Assembly: GCF_001889005.1 (NCBI RefSeq) | Contig: NZ_CP018153.1 | Location: 390,001-454,000, forward strand | From: Christiangramia salexigens | Lineage (GTDB): Bacteria; Bacteroidota; Bacteroidia; Flavobacteriales; Flavobacteriaceae | DNA: 64,000 nt | Direction of reading: 5' to 3' | Shown here: piece by piece, positions 53,916 through 63,375 of the stretch | Layout of the letters: each line of letters begins with the position of its first letter | Numbering within the stretch: position 1 is the stretch's first letter | Made by a program: the position numbers and the translations under genes | The notes under the pieces: generated by a model | Seen by the model: the letters and a program-made list of their open reading frames with translations, nothing else | What the model was told of the DNA's origin: nothing | The model's database searches: none

Positions 53916-56282
53916 ATGACGCAGCAATTAAAAGACTTTCCATTCGATATAAAGATCAGTTTTCATAAGGTCATAGATGAATATGAAAAGGAACTGAAGG
54001 AAGCACAGAATAGTATTTCCAGAGAATATATTGAAAAGGTTTTGGAGAAAGTTTCCGATTATCCTGCCTTAAGGGAAGGCTTTGAAGATATCGGATTGCT
54101 GAAGGAGTATAAAGAGCCTATTAATGTTCTGCTCGATGACCTTTTTCCAACAATTTTGACCAATAATGAAATCAAGGCCGCCTCTGTGCCTTTCCACAAT
54201 ATTCTTTTTAATTCCTCTAAAAGGTTAAAACAAATACTGAAGAACGCAGGGAAGGATTTTAATCTTGAGCTTAGAAATATGGATATGGATATAATCTATG
54301 TCTTCGCCTGCATTCAGATATTAAAAAAGCATTACGGTTATGAGATAGATATTTCGCGTCCATTATTCTATGATATCCCGGATGAGAATGGAATTATGAA
54401 ACATTATCGCATTGCGATGAATGCAGATTTCGTTGAAATATTCCCTAAGGATGAAGCTCCCGAAATCACTCAGAAGGATGTGGATATTTTGATTCAAAAT
54501 GTAGATAACATAGAGCTTTGGAAAGAAAAGATCCCTCCATACAGTTATGTCTTCAAAGGCTTCACTATTGTGAATCTTACAGACGTTACCATAGATGATG
54601 CGATATCTGAATTAAAAACGACTTTATTATTTGAGGAGGTTAGTGAAGAAGAGGAACTGGAAAAACTTCAGGAGATATTTAGATCAATTTATAAGATCTC
54701 AGACTTGAAAGTTGGCTTTACAGTTTTCAATCAGCGGGACATGGTTTTTGAAAGAATGAACTATGAGGAAGCTACAAGTTTTATTCTGGATAAGGAATTG
54801 GTAAATGATTGCGACACCGGAATTTGTGAAAAAGGTTTTCAGAAATTAATTGATGATAATTCCTATTTCACCATTTCTAATGTGGAGGAATATACCAAGT
54901 CCAATAATAATTTATTAGCCCGAAACTTAAAGAAAAACAATATAAAGAGCTGTATTTTGGCTCCAGTAGCGAAGAACGGAAAACTTCTGGGTATTCTGGA
55001 ACTGGTATCGAGCAGAAAGAATGAGCTTAACAGCATTAACGCGATAAAACTGGATGATATCCTGCCGTACATTGTTACTACGGTAGAGCGTAACAGAAAC
55101 GATTTTGAGAATAGGGTAAAGGCCGTTATTCAAAGTGAATGCACTTCTATCCATCCTAGCGTACTTTGGGTTTTTGAGCGTGAAGCCAAGAAATTCATCA
55201 AGGATCTGGATAAGGATGGTCTGGCTTCGTTTAAGGATATTACATTTAAAGATGTTTATCCTTTATACGGGCAAATAGATATTGTAGCCTCTTCTGAGGC
55301 TCGGAATGAATCTATTAAAAAGGATTTGCTGGACCAATTGGAACTTATTTTAAATATCATCCAAAAAGCTTATGAGGTAGAAAAATTACCTATTTACGAT
55401 CAGGTAAAATATAGAATTACTGATTTTAAAACTGAATTGGCAGATAAATTAAACGCCAGCAGTGAACAGAAAGTTTTTAACCTGCTTCAAAAGGAAGTAA
55501 ATCCTTTGATGAACCATCTTAAAAAACAATCTGAGGAGATCAAAAAGCTGGTCGAGGATTACAATGATAAGTTAAATCCGGAAACCGGAATTGTGTATAA
55601 CCATAGAAGGAAGTATGATGAGACTGTACAGCAGATTAATCGTACAATGTCTCGTTATATTGATAAAAAGCAGGTGATGGCACAGGAGATATACCCTCAC
55701 TATTTTGAGCGTTATAAAACCGATGGTGTAGATCACAACATGTATATAGGTGCTTCCATGGCTAATAAAAAGCCTTTTAATAAGGTCTATCTGTTTAATT
55801 TAAGGTTGTGGCAATTAAGTACTATGTGTGAAATGGAAAACAGATTTTATCAGCTGCATGACACTACGCCAATTAAACTTGAAGCCGCCTCTTTAATACT
55901 GGTTTATAACAGTACCATGTCAATACGATACAGAATGGACGAGAAAAAATTTGATGTAGATGGAACCTATAATGCCCGCTATGAAATAATTAAGAAAAGA
56001 ATTGATAAGGCATATGTTAAGGGTACAGAAGAAAGAGTAACCCAAAAAGGAAAATTGACAATAGTTTACTCTCAGCGGTCTGATGAACGGGAATATTTAC
56101 AATATATAAAATATCTACAGGCTAAAAAGTACCTCGGAGACGATATAGAATTACTTGAAATGGAAGATGTACAGGGAGTAGTTGGGCTTAAAGCAATACG
56201 GGTGAATATTTTGTACTCACCCGATATTGAACATCCTGAAAAGACGATAAGTTATGATGATCTAATGGAAGAATTACATTAG
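53916..56282 (+). CDS. Large GAF-domain protein of unknown function
   Basis: 788 residues, cytoplasmic (no signal or membrane segment). I recognise a GAF-like ligand-binding region at about 240-400 (IFRSIYKISDLKVGFTVFNQ to CILAPVAKNGKLLGILELVSS). The N-terminal 220 residues and the C-terminal half (helical, with a predicted coiled coil around LLQKEVNPLMNHLKKQSEEIKKLVEDYN) match nothing I can name, though the whole architecture recurs in flavobacteria. No histidine kinase, cyclase or HTH motif is visible, so the output is unclear. Its 3' end overlaps the convergent HD/Pycsar-type gene by 9 bp. Confidence 0.78.
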   Translation: MTQQLKDFPFDIKISFHKVIDEYEKELKEAQNSISREYIEKVLEKVSDYPALREGFEDIGLLKEYKEPINVLLDDLFPTILTNNEIKAASVPFHNILFNSSKRLKQILKNAGKDFNLELRNMDMDIIYVFACIQILKKHYGYEIDISRPLFYDIPDENGIMKHYRIAMNADFVEIFPKDEAPEITQKDVDILIQNVDNIELWKEKIPPYSYVFKGFTIVNLTDVTIDDAISELKTTLLFEEVSEEEELEKLQEIFRSIYKISDLKVGFTVFNQRDMVFERMNYEEATSFILDKELVNDCDTGICEKGFQKLIDDNSYFTISNVEEYTKSNNNLLARNLKKNNIKSCILAPVAKNGKLLGILELVSSRKNELNSINAIKLDDILPYIVTTVERNRNDFENRVKAVIQSECTSIHPSVLWVFEREAKKFIKDLDKDGLASFKDITFKDVYPLYGQIDIVASSEARNESIKKDLLDQLELILNIIQKAYEVEKLPIYDQVKYRITDFKTELADKLNASSEQKVFNLLQKEVNPLMNHLKKQSEEIKKLVEDYNDKLNPETGIVYNHRRKYDETVQQINRTMSRYIDKKQVMAQEIYPHYFERYKTDGVDHNMYIGASMANKKPFNKVYLFNLRLWQLSTMCEMENRFYQLHDTTPIKLEAASLILVYNSTMSIRYRMDEKKFDVDGTYNARYEIIKKRIDKAYVKGTEERVTQKGKLTIVYSQRSDEREYLQYIKYLQAKKYLGDDIELLEMEDVQGVVGLKAIRVNILYSPDIEHPEKTISYDDLMEELH

Positions 56283-57458
56283 GTAAAAGGCAAGGATAAA
56301 GGCAATTACTGATATGATGATACCGACCATAAATACGGTATAGGTCAATCTTAAAAGCAGATATTTACGGTGTAATACTTTACCTAAGCTATGAAGATCC
56401 AGCATTAGAGATTCATAGACATAATCCTTATCCTTTATTAACTCAGTCATTGCCCATTTGAATTGATCAAATGGCATTTTATGGTAGTTGCCAAAAAATA
56501 ACAGATTGACATCACGGTTCTTTACCTGTTCTTTCGTGAATTCTCCACTGGTAACATTCGGTCTTGTAGACATAATGGATAAAATCATAGAGGCAACACT
56601 AAATAATACCAAAACAAGACTTGGAATTAATAGATGCTTGTTAGAAGCGGCTTCCAGTTTTGGAATAAGGTTGGCGATCGCCAGGGAGATAATAATGGCG
56701 TTTACAGATAAAAGGATATTGGCTTTTGTATCTGCAATATCACTCAATTTAATGTGGTTTCTTAGCGTAACCCGGAAGAGGGTTTGAATACTTCTTTCAG
56801 GATTATCATTTTTATATTTGGCCTTCATTCGGGCCTTATGTTCTTCCTTTTTAAGTTTTTTCTCCTGCTTATTTTTACTCTCAATTAACTCCAGAAGGTT
56901 TTCCTCTTTTTTCGGTTTCCATTCTTTTATGGCATAGTCTGTATAGTACTTATGTTTTTCAGTAAAGACTCTTATGTTCTCCTGAAGCCATTCTGCCGTT
57001 GTGAAATTCTTAACATTATGCAGTTCAAGTTCCTGCCTTAAGAGCTCACTAGTCTCATCAAAATAATCCTTTCCGAAGTGAGATGAATCTGCATCTCTAA
57101 TGATTTTTTCCTCTATACATTTAGGACTCTCGGTAAATTTTGTAGCCAAAATATATTGTTTGACCTTTTCAATGAGTTCCCCTGTGGCATTATTTTCTTT
57201 TAAGAAGTTTTCAGCTATTTCTGCGCTCTTTATTTCATGCCCTTTATAAGTATGCACATAACCCGTGTCATGAAGCCATGCGGCTAGCAGTAGAGCCTCT
57301 TTCTCTTTAACATTAATTTCAGAATTATCGAGTAATTCTTTAGTACTTTTAGCTACTCGCTGCGTATGCTTATAGTTGTGATATATATAGGTATTTGGCA
57401 GCTTTTCTTTGAATAAATCTTCAACGAATTTATCAGCTTTCTCAATGAGGTTGTTCAT
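56274..57458 (-). CDS. HD phosphohydrolase fused to a Pycsar-effector-type membrane domain
   Basis: 394 residues. Residues 1-170 form an HD domain: the metal ligands are visible as YHNYKHT (His 31), LHDTG (62-66) and DADSSHFG near 122. A Lys/Glu-rich linker (190-215) leads to a domain at 230-394 that resembles the DUF5706/PycTM membrane effector of Pycsar anti-phage systems: IKLSDIADTKANILLSVNAIIISLAI, a second helix around 275-297, RPNVTSGEF, LLFFGNYHKMPFDQF, and two final helices. No cyclase gene is adjacent, so it may be a housekeeping nucleotide-signalling protein. ATG 57458 chosen. Confidence 0.82.
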   Translation of the reverse strand: MNNLIEKADKFVEDLFKEKLPNTYIYHNYKHTQRVAKSTKELLDNSEINVKEKEALLLAAWLHDTGYVHTYKGHEIKSAEIAENFLKENNATGELIEKVKQYILATKFTESPKCIEEKIIRDADSSHFGKDYFDETSELLRQELELHNVKNFTTAEWLQENIRVFTEKHKYYTDYAIKEWKPKKEENLLELIESKNKQEKKLKKEEHKARMKAKYKNDNPERSIQTLFRVTLRNHIKLSDIADTKANILLSVNAIIISLAIANLIPKLEAASNKHLLIPSLVLVLFSVASMILSIMSTRPNVTSGEFTKEQVKNRDVNLLFFGNYHKMPFDQFKWAMTELIKDKDYVYESLMLDLHSLGKVLHRKYLLLRLTYTVFMVGIIISVIAFILAFYLM

Positions 57459-57514
57459 ATAGAGTTTCAAATTTTGCAACACCAAATTACAAAAAAAATT
57501 GACCACTAAATTCT

Positions 57515-60500
57515 ATGGAAAAAGTTAAACTTTTGTTCTCTTTACTGGTTTTATCCCTTATTTTTTCATGTGCTACCACAGACCCAAAATATAAAGAAGG
57601 AGAGCCAAAATCTAATTTTGGTTTTCCTGAGAATAAGGAAATAGAAAAGTCTTTTTACTTACTTGGAGACGGAGGTTATTCTCCACCTGGAGGATCTTCC
57701 TTAGGCTTGCTCGCTTTTAAATCTTATTTGGATTCAGTGAACAAACCGGACAACTATACCATTTTTCTGGGTGATAATATATATCCCGATGGGATGCCTC
57801 CAAAATCTTCCCCAAATCGTGAAGCGGCAGAGTATAGATTGGATGCGCAATTGGATGCCATTGAAAATTATAAAGGGAAAGTGGTCGTGATCCCAGGCAA
57901 TCACGATTGGTATAATGAAAAACTGGATGGGCTGGAACGCCAGAAGAATTACCTAAAAGAAAAGTTTGAGGATAATCTCATATGGAGTCCAGAAATTGGT
58001 TGTGGATTTGAATCCATTGAGATATCAGAAAATATCCAAATGCTGGTCATAGACTCACAATGGTATCTTGAAGACTGGGATCGGAATCCTAAGATCAACG
58101 ATGGTTGTGATCAGATAAAGACCAGGGAGGCTATGTTTCTGGAGTTTCAATCAGAGATTAAGAAAAACCAGAACAAGACCGTGATAGTAGCTTTACATCA
58201 TCCAATATATACGAATGGGGTTCATGGTGGACAGTATACTTTTGACCGTCATATTTATCCTTCTCAGAAGAAAATACCTTTGCCTATTCTTGGCTCTCTG
58301 GCTACATTAATAAGGACTACCGGAGGCGTTTCTATTCAGGATGCTCAAAACAACAGGTATAAAACTCTTGCAAATAGACTGGCAACTATCGCACAGGGGT
58401 CTGAGAGGTTAATATTCGTTTCAGGTCATGAACATTCACTGCAATATATTGAGCATGACAGTGTAAAGCAGGTTGTTTCAGGTTCAGGCTCTAAAGCTTC
58501 GTATGCTACATTAAGTAACGATGGTTTATTTGCATATCCGGGACAAGGCTTTGCGGTTTTGGATGTGTTTAAAGACGGATCGTCATGGATCAGTTTCTAC
58601 GCAAATGAAAAAAATAAACCAAAACTTTTATATCAAAAAGAAGTACTGAAAACTCCGATCCCTTACGAATTTCAGGATTACCCGGAGAGTTTTCCTGAAA
58701 CGATAAAAACATCTATTTATAAAAAAGAGGAAACAGATAAGAGTATTGTTCATAATACCGTTTGGGGCGAACGATATCGGGACCTCTATGGAAAGGATAT
58801 AGAGTTAAAGGTTGCAGATCTGGATACTCTTTATGGCGGACTTGAAGTGGTAAGAGAGGGTGGAGGCCATCAAACGGTATCTTTAAGAGTAAAAGATAGT
58901 CTTGGCAGAGAATACAATATTAGAAGGGTTAGGAAGGATGCCTTAAGATTTCTTCAAAGTGTTGCGTTTAAAAATCAGCCGGTAGAAGATAAACTTGAAA
59001 ATACAGTAGCCGAAAATTTGGTTAAGGATTTTTATACCGCTGCACATCCATATGGATTTATGGCTATTCCTGATTTAAGTCAGGCCGCAGGAATTTATCA
59101 CACTAATCCCAAAATATTCTATTTACCAAAGCAGAAGGCTTTAGGGAAGTATAATAGTATTCATGGCGATGATATCTATATGATCGTTGAAAGACCGGAA
59201 GAAGGCTGGAAAGGATATAAATATTTTGGGAAACCGGATCATGATATTGTAAGTACTGCCGGTATGCTTGAAAGATTGCGCCGGGATGAAAAGTATTCAT
59301 TAGATGAAGCTGCCTATATAAGGGCTAGGATCTTTGATATGTTAATTGGAGACTGGGATCGTCATCAGGATCAATGGAGATGGGCAGAAATAGAAGATGA
59401 AAAAGGCAATCATATATTTAAGCCAATACCAAGAGACCGAGATCAGGTTTTTTCCAATTTTGATGGAGCATTCTTTGGTACGCTGAGAGCGTTGACCGGA
59501 TTTGCTAATCAGTTTGCAGTTTACAGTGATGATATTAAGGATGTAGAATGGTTCAATATTGCTGCATTAGGTTTAGATAGATCTCTGCTTCAAAATACTG
59601 GAAGAGAAACCTGGATGGAGCAGGCTCAATTCATCAAATCGTATATTACAGATGAAGTTATTGAAAAGGCATTTACCAAATTGCCTAAAGAGACCCAGGG
59701 AGAGACAACCGAAAGCCTAATTGCCAACGTGAAAGGCAGAAGGGATAATATAGTTGATATTGCAACAAGATATTACGAGCATTTATCAAGTCTTGCCATA
59801 GTGACCGGAACAGATAAAGATGATTTTATTGATGTTACCAGACTTGCAGGTGGTAATACAAGAGTGACGGTGACCCGAAATAAGGATGGGGAACGATCGG
59901 AAAATTTAAGTGATAAGATCTATAACATAAAAGACACGAAAGAAATTTGGGTTTATGGATTAGATGATGACGATCAAATCACCGCTAAGGGAAATGGTCC
60001 CGGAGAAATATTCGTTCGAATAATTGGAGGTCAGAATAACGACGTTTATACTGTAGAGAATGGTAAAAACCTGAAGATCTATGATCATAAATCTCTGCCT
60101 AATACTATAGCAAAGGCGGGAAATGCGAGATTTCGGTTCACAGATAATTATGAGATCAATACTTATGATAAGGATAAAAAAACCTTTTCATCCGGTAGTA
60201 TCTTGCCTGGGCTTGGTTATAATCCGGATCATGGTTTTAATGTAGGTCTTGAATATGTGAAGTCCATCAATAGATTCAAAAGAAATCCTTTTACCTCGCA
60301 GCATACTTTTAGTGCGTATTTCCAAGCTGCTACGAATGGATTTGAAATAGATTATGAAGCTGAATTTGCAAGCATAGTGGGGAAATATAATTTGCTTCTG
60401 GGTGCTGGGTATCAAAGCCCAACATATACTGAGAACTTTTTTGGACTTGGAAATGAAACTATTAATAATGACGAGGATTTAGGTTTTGATTATAACAGAG

Positions 60501-61234
60501 TTGGAATTAATGAAATTGAATTTAAGGCCGGGCTTGTTAATCAAACACCATTTGGTAGTTATTTTGGTTTTTTCGCAAATTTTCAAAGTATAGATGTTCA
60601 GCAATCCGAAGGGCGATTCGTTACAAATGAATATGTGCAAAATGATTCCGAAATTTTCAACAGGAAATATTTTGCAGGAGTAGATGCCATATATCGTTAT
60701 GAAAGTTATGACGATCGTCTAAATCCAACCAGAGGGATGTTATTCGAGTTGAATTTAGGTGGAAAGATCAACACGGCTGAACCAGATAGGCAATATGGTT
60801 ATTTTAAACCACATCTTGGATTCTATAATGCTTTAAGCAGAAACCGAAAGCTGGTCATCAAAACGCGTGCTAATGCACATATCAATATTGGTCAGGAATT
60901 CGAATTCTATCAGGCAGCTACCCTAGGGGCTGATAGTGGTCTACGTGGTTATCGCTTTCATAGGTATTCAGGAAAAAGCTCATTCGGGGCAGGAGCCGAC
61001 CTTAGATATACTTTCAATACGGTAAAAACCAGTTTCCTCCCATTTCAATTAGGAGTGTATACCGGTTATGACCTTGGAAGGGTATGGATAGATCAGGAAA
61101 ACAGTAAATTATGGCATGACAGTTATGGGGGGGGAATATGGATAAATAGTGCTGATGCAGTAAATGGAACCTTTAGTGTATTTAGAGGAAGTGAAGGAAC
61201 CAGGTTTCAATTCGGTTTAGGATTGAAGTTCTAA
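57515..61234 (+). CDS. Metallophosphoesterase, CotH-kinase-like region and Omp85-like barrel in one chain
   Basis: 1239 residues with a lipoprotein-like signal (LIFSC, Cys 19). Domain 1 (about 45-370) is a calcineurin-like phosphoesterase: LLGDGGY, GDNIYPDG, GNHDWY (128-133), ALHHPIY, SGHEHSLQ (303-309). Domain 2 (about 420-800) has LIGDWDRHQDQW (610-621) and PIPRDRDQVF (637-646), the pattern of CotH/HipA-like kinase folds. Domain 3 (about 880-1239) is a barrel with the Omp85 loop-6 signature GLRGY (1142-1146) and a terminal FQFGLGLKF. It is probably an outer-membrane protein whose enzyme domains sit in the periplasm or outside. Divergent from the HD gene, starts 56 bp apart. Confidence 0.85.
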   Translation: MEKVKLLFSLLVLSLIFSCATTDPKYKEGEPKSNFGFPENKEIEKSFYLLGDGGYSPPGGSSLGLLAFKSYLDSVNKPDNYTIFLGDNIYPDGMPPKSSPNREAAEYRLDAQLDAIENYKGKVVVIPGNHDWYNEKLDGLERQKNYLKEKFEDNLIWSPEIGCGFESIEISENIQMLVIDSQWYLEDWDRNPKINDGCDQIKTREAMFLEFQSEIKKNQNKTVIVALHHPIYTNGVHGGQYTFDRHIYPSQKKIPLPILGSLATLIRTTGGVSIQDAQNNRYKTLANRLATIAQGSERLIFVSGHEHSLQYIEHDSVKQVVSGSGSKASYATLSNDGLFAYPGQGFAVLDVFKDGSSWISFYANEKNKPKLLYQKEVLKTPIPYEFQDYPESFPETIKTSIYKKEETDKSIVHNTVWGERYRDLYGKDIELKVADLDTLYGGLEVVREGGGHQTVSLRVKDSLGREYNIRRVRKDALRFLQSVAFKNQPVEDKLENTVAENLVKDFYTAAHPYGFMAIPDLSQAAGIYHTNPKIFYLPKQKALGKYNSIHGDDIYMIVERPEEGWKGYKYFGKPDHDIVSTAGMLERLRRDEKYSLDEAAYIRARIFDMLIGDWDRHQDQWRWAEIEDEKGNHIFKPIPRDRDQVFSNFDGAFFGTLRALTGFANQFAVYSDDIKDVEWFNIAALGLDRSLLQNTGRETWMEQAQFIKSYITDEVIEKAFTKLPKETQGETTESLIANVKGRRDNIVDIATRYYEHLSSLAIVTGTDKDDFIDVTRLAGGNTRVTVTRNKDGERSENLSDKIYNIKDTKEIWVYGLDDDDQITAKGNGPGEIFVRIIGGQNNDVYTVENGKNLKIYDHKSLPNTIAKAGNARFRFTDNYEINTYDKDKKTFSSGSILPGLGYNPDHGFNVGLEYVKSINRFKRNPFTSQHTFSAYFQAATNGFEIDYEAEFASIVGKYNLLLGAGYQSPTYTENFFGLGNETINNDEDLGFDYNRVGINEIEFKAGLVNQTPFGSYFGFFANFQSIDVQQSEGRFVTNEYVQNDSEIFNRKYFAGVDAIYRYESYDDRLNPTRGMLFELNLGGKINTAEPDRQYGYFKPHLGFYNALSRNRKLVIKTRANAHINIGQEFEFYQAATLGADSGLRGYRFHRYSGKSSFGAGADLRYTFNTVKTSFLPFQLGVYTGYDLGRVWIDQENSKLWHDSYGGGIWINSADAVNGTFSVFRGSEGTRFQFGLGLKF

Positions 61235-61251
61235 GAGTAAAAAAAATGAAT

Positions 61252-61281
61252 AAAAAAACCGGCTGTAAAGCCGGTTTTTTT
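61252..61281. terminator. Bidirectional terminator between the phosphoesterase-barrel and mscS genes
   Basis: AAAAAACCGGCT pairs with AGCCGGTTTTTT around a short loop, with A- and T-runs on both sides, between convergent genes. Confidence 0.92.
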
Positions 61282-61300
61282 ATTCAATGATAAGTAATAA

Positions 61301-62179
61301 CTATTCACCTTTATTAAGCGAAAGTTTGTTCGAAAAGTCGATAGTTCGTATTGGAAATGGAATATTGATGTCTTTTTCATCAAAGGCTTTCTTAATCGCA
61401 ATGATAGCCTTGTTTTGAGCTATTAAGATATCCCTGTTTTTAGATACATCTGCCCAGAATCTTACCACAAAATTGATAGAGCTATCTCCAAATTCCTGAT
61501 ACATAAACTCAACTTCTTCATTAGACTGTTGTGGGAATTTTTCTCGGATCAGATCTAAGGTGAGATCGCGTACCATTTCAAGATCTGATTCATATCCTAC
61601 GCCGCAGTTAACAAAAACTCTGGATCGTTTTGTTCTCGAATAGTTTTTGAAAGGTTCTTCCACAATCTTGGAATTAGGTATCACAACATAATTGTTGTCA
61701 GATTGTTTAATTACAATGTTTCTAAGATTGATTTCAGAAACCGAACCCGCATAACCATTAGTTTCTACCCAGTCTCCAATTTGAAGTTCTGGCAGAAAGC
61801 TCAGGATAAGTCCTGAGAATGTATTATTCAATGTTCCCTGAAGGGCCAGACCAATAGCTAAACCAACAACACCGGCACCGGCAAGTACAGAAGTAAGAAC
61901 TTTGTCTAAATTTAAAAGACCTAATGCGATAAAGAACCCGATAAGGATCACAATTGCCTTAATCACCTTAACCGTCATTAGCCTGATTGAATCCTGCTTG
62001 ATCTGTTTCCGGAATAGTCTGTCAAATATTTTACCTACATATTTTGCGATGAAAATGAATAGGATAAATACTAATACCGCTACCAGAAAATTTGGCAGAC
62101 CCAATATAATTGAATCTAACCATCCCCCTAATTTATCCCAAATCCCCTTAATTGAGTCCTGTACGTCGAATTCCTGCAT
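61301..62179 (-). CDS. Small-conductance mechanosensitive channel (MscS family)
   Basis: Inner-membrane safety valve that opens under osmotic downshock. The 292 residues have three N-terminal helices; the pore helix is GAGVVGLAIGLALQGTLNNTFSGLILSF, with the Gly/Ala pattern of MscS TM3, followed by the beta domain (LQIGDWVETNGYAGSVSEINLRNIVIKQSDNNYVVIPNSKI) and the C-terminal alpha/beta domain. It starts 16 bp after the Dps gene, so both may be expressed under stress together. Confidence 0.93.
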   Translation of the reverse strand: MQEFDVQDSIKGIWDKLGGWLDSIILGLPNFLVAVLVFILFIFIAKYVGKIFDRLFRKQIKQDSIRLMTVKVIKAIVILIGFFIALGLLNLDKVLTSVLAGAGVVGLAIGLALQGTLNNTFSGLILSFLPELQIGDWVETNGYAGSVSEINLRNIVIKQSDNNYVVIPNSKIVEEPFKNYSRTKRSRVFVNCGVGYESDLEMVRDLTLDLIREKFPQQSNEEVEFMYQEFGDSSINFVVRFWADVSKNRDILIAQNKAIIAIKKAFDEKDINIPFPIRTIDFSNKLSLNKGE

Positions 62180-62195
62180 AAAAAAATTGTTGATA

Positions 62196-62693
62196 TTATT
62201 TACTTATAGATTCGTGATTTTCTTTTGTTTTCATTTTCCATGCATCCAACATCCAGCTTGTTTTCTCTAATTCCCGGATATAAGCTCCTATTAGATCTAT
62301 TGTACCTTCATCTCCGGCTTCATCGGCTGCTTTCACAACTTTTCTCATCTGTTTAAGAAGAGTACCGTGATCTTCTAATAAGATTTCGATCATTTTTCGA
62401 TCTGCAAGCTCGGCTGGTGATTCTTTTAAATTAGATTGCTTTAAATAATCACTAAGATTACTTGTTGGTTGAAATCTCAAGGTTAGAATCCTTTCTGCGA
62501 TCTCATCTACCTTTAATTTCGCATCGTCATATAGCTCTTCAAATTTTTCATGAAGATCGAAGAAATTTTTTCCAATAATATTCCAATGGAAATTTCTTAA
62601 TTTTTGATAGTATAAGTGGTAATCTGCTAATAAAACATTTAGTTCTTCAACAGTTACTTTTGTTTTTTTGGTGTCTAAACCTAAATAGTTCAT
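62196..62693 (-). CDS. dps: Dps-family ferritin-like DNA-protection protein
   Basis: Stationary-phase protein that oxidises and stores iron and shields DNA, forming 12-subunit shells. The 165 residues are a four-helix bundle with ferroxidase residues in NFHWNIIG (His 36), FFDLHEKFEELYDDA (45-58) and KVDEIAERI (61-69). The C-terminal tail ends NHESISK. Followed by the mscS gene at 16 bp. Confidence 0.93.
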   Translation of the reverse strand: MNYLGLDTKKTKVTVEELNVLLADYHLYYQKLRNFHWNIIGKNFFDLHEKFEELYDDAKLKVDEIAERILTLRFQPTSNLSDYLKQSNLKESPAELADRKMIEILLEDHGTLLKQMRKVVKAADEAGDEGTIDLIGAYIRELEKTSWMLDAWKMKTKENHESISK

Positions 62694-62792
62694 AGTTTTT
62701 ATTTATTGCTTTTTAATTTTTGATTCTAAAATACAATGATTAATGGGTTCCTGCTTTAAAACAGAGTACTTTAATAGAAATTTAACTTGCGA

Positions 62793-63113
62793 TTAATTAA
62801 TTGGACGTTGATCCTTAAGGTCTAATTTCTCCAGCATTTCTTTAGAGATCTGACCGCTGGAAACCCCATATCCATCTACAAGAATACCTTTTTCACCGTT
62901 TGTGGTCGTAATAGCATAAAGAATAGCATTATCGTCAGGATTACTCATCCCTTCAAACCTTAAAACTTTGTCGACTTCAAATTCGTCAACACCAAAAGTT
63001 TTCTTGGAAGAGGTGATTTCAATTTTCTCATCAAGTAAGTTGAAATCATTTTTATAACCTTCTTCTAATTTTAATTTATTTATTGCCTGTGATAGTGTTC
63101 CGTAATCTTTCAT
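62793..63113 (-). CDS. Small conserved flavobacterial protein of unknown function
   Basis: 106 residues, acidic and soluble. The sequence MKDYGTLSQAINKLKLEEGYKNDF with a core FEVDKVLRFEGMSNPDDNAILYAI and KGILVDGYGVSS matches a small family conserved across Bacteroidota. Database entries for such proteins sometimes carry the name phosphoribosylpyrophosphate synthetase; at this length, and without the PRPP-binding motif, that is not credible. No function can be assigned. It precedes the Dps gene by 100 bp on the same strand. Confidence 0.8.
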   Translation of the reverse strand: MKDYGTLSQAINKLKLEEGYKNDFNLLDEKIEITSSKKTFGVDEFEVDKVLRFEGMSNPDDNAILYAITTTNGEKGILVDGYGVSSGQISKEMLEKLDLKDQRPIN

Positions 63114-63237
63114 TGAATTAAAAAATTTAGATTCAATTTTAAATTACAGTGAAACCTCCACTATAGCAAATAGACGAGGTGGTTTAGTATAAATTTAACT
63201 TGATATTTCAAGCTTTGATAAAGGCTTTAAAGTTTGT

Positions 63238-63375
63238 TTAATCTTTATCTCCCTTAGAGTTGAGAAAACTTAAAGGTAAGACCAATAGGAAGAAAAAATA
63301 CCAACCCGTTATCAAACCTATTATTGTAATAATAGCTGCAATGATATAAAACCAATAAGACATAGGGATTTTCAT
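63238..63375 (-). CDS. Small membrane protein, 45 residues
   Basis: Short frame from ATG 63375 to TAA 63238, encoding MKIPMSYWFYIIAAIITIIG followed by a second hydrophobic stretch and a charged tail NSKGDKD. One long or two short membrane helices are predicted by eye. It sits in a gap with no other gene; a second in-frame ATG lies four codons in. Whether it is expressed is unknown. Confidence 0.6.
   Translation of the reverse strand: MKIPMSYWFYIIAAIITIIGLITGWYFFFLLVLPLSFLNSKGDKD

Noticed and set aside
56274-57458. A complete Pycsar anti-phage operon
   Set aside because: No cyclase gene is adjacent and the flanking genes are not defence genes; only an effector-like domain fused to an HD hydrolase is supported.
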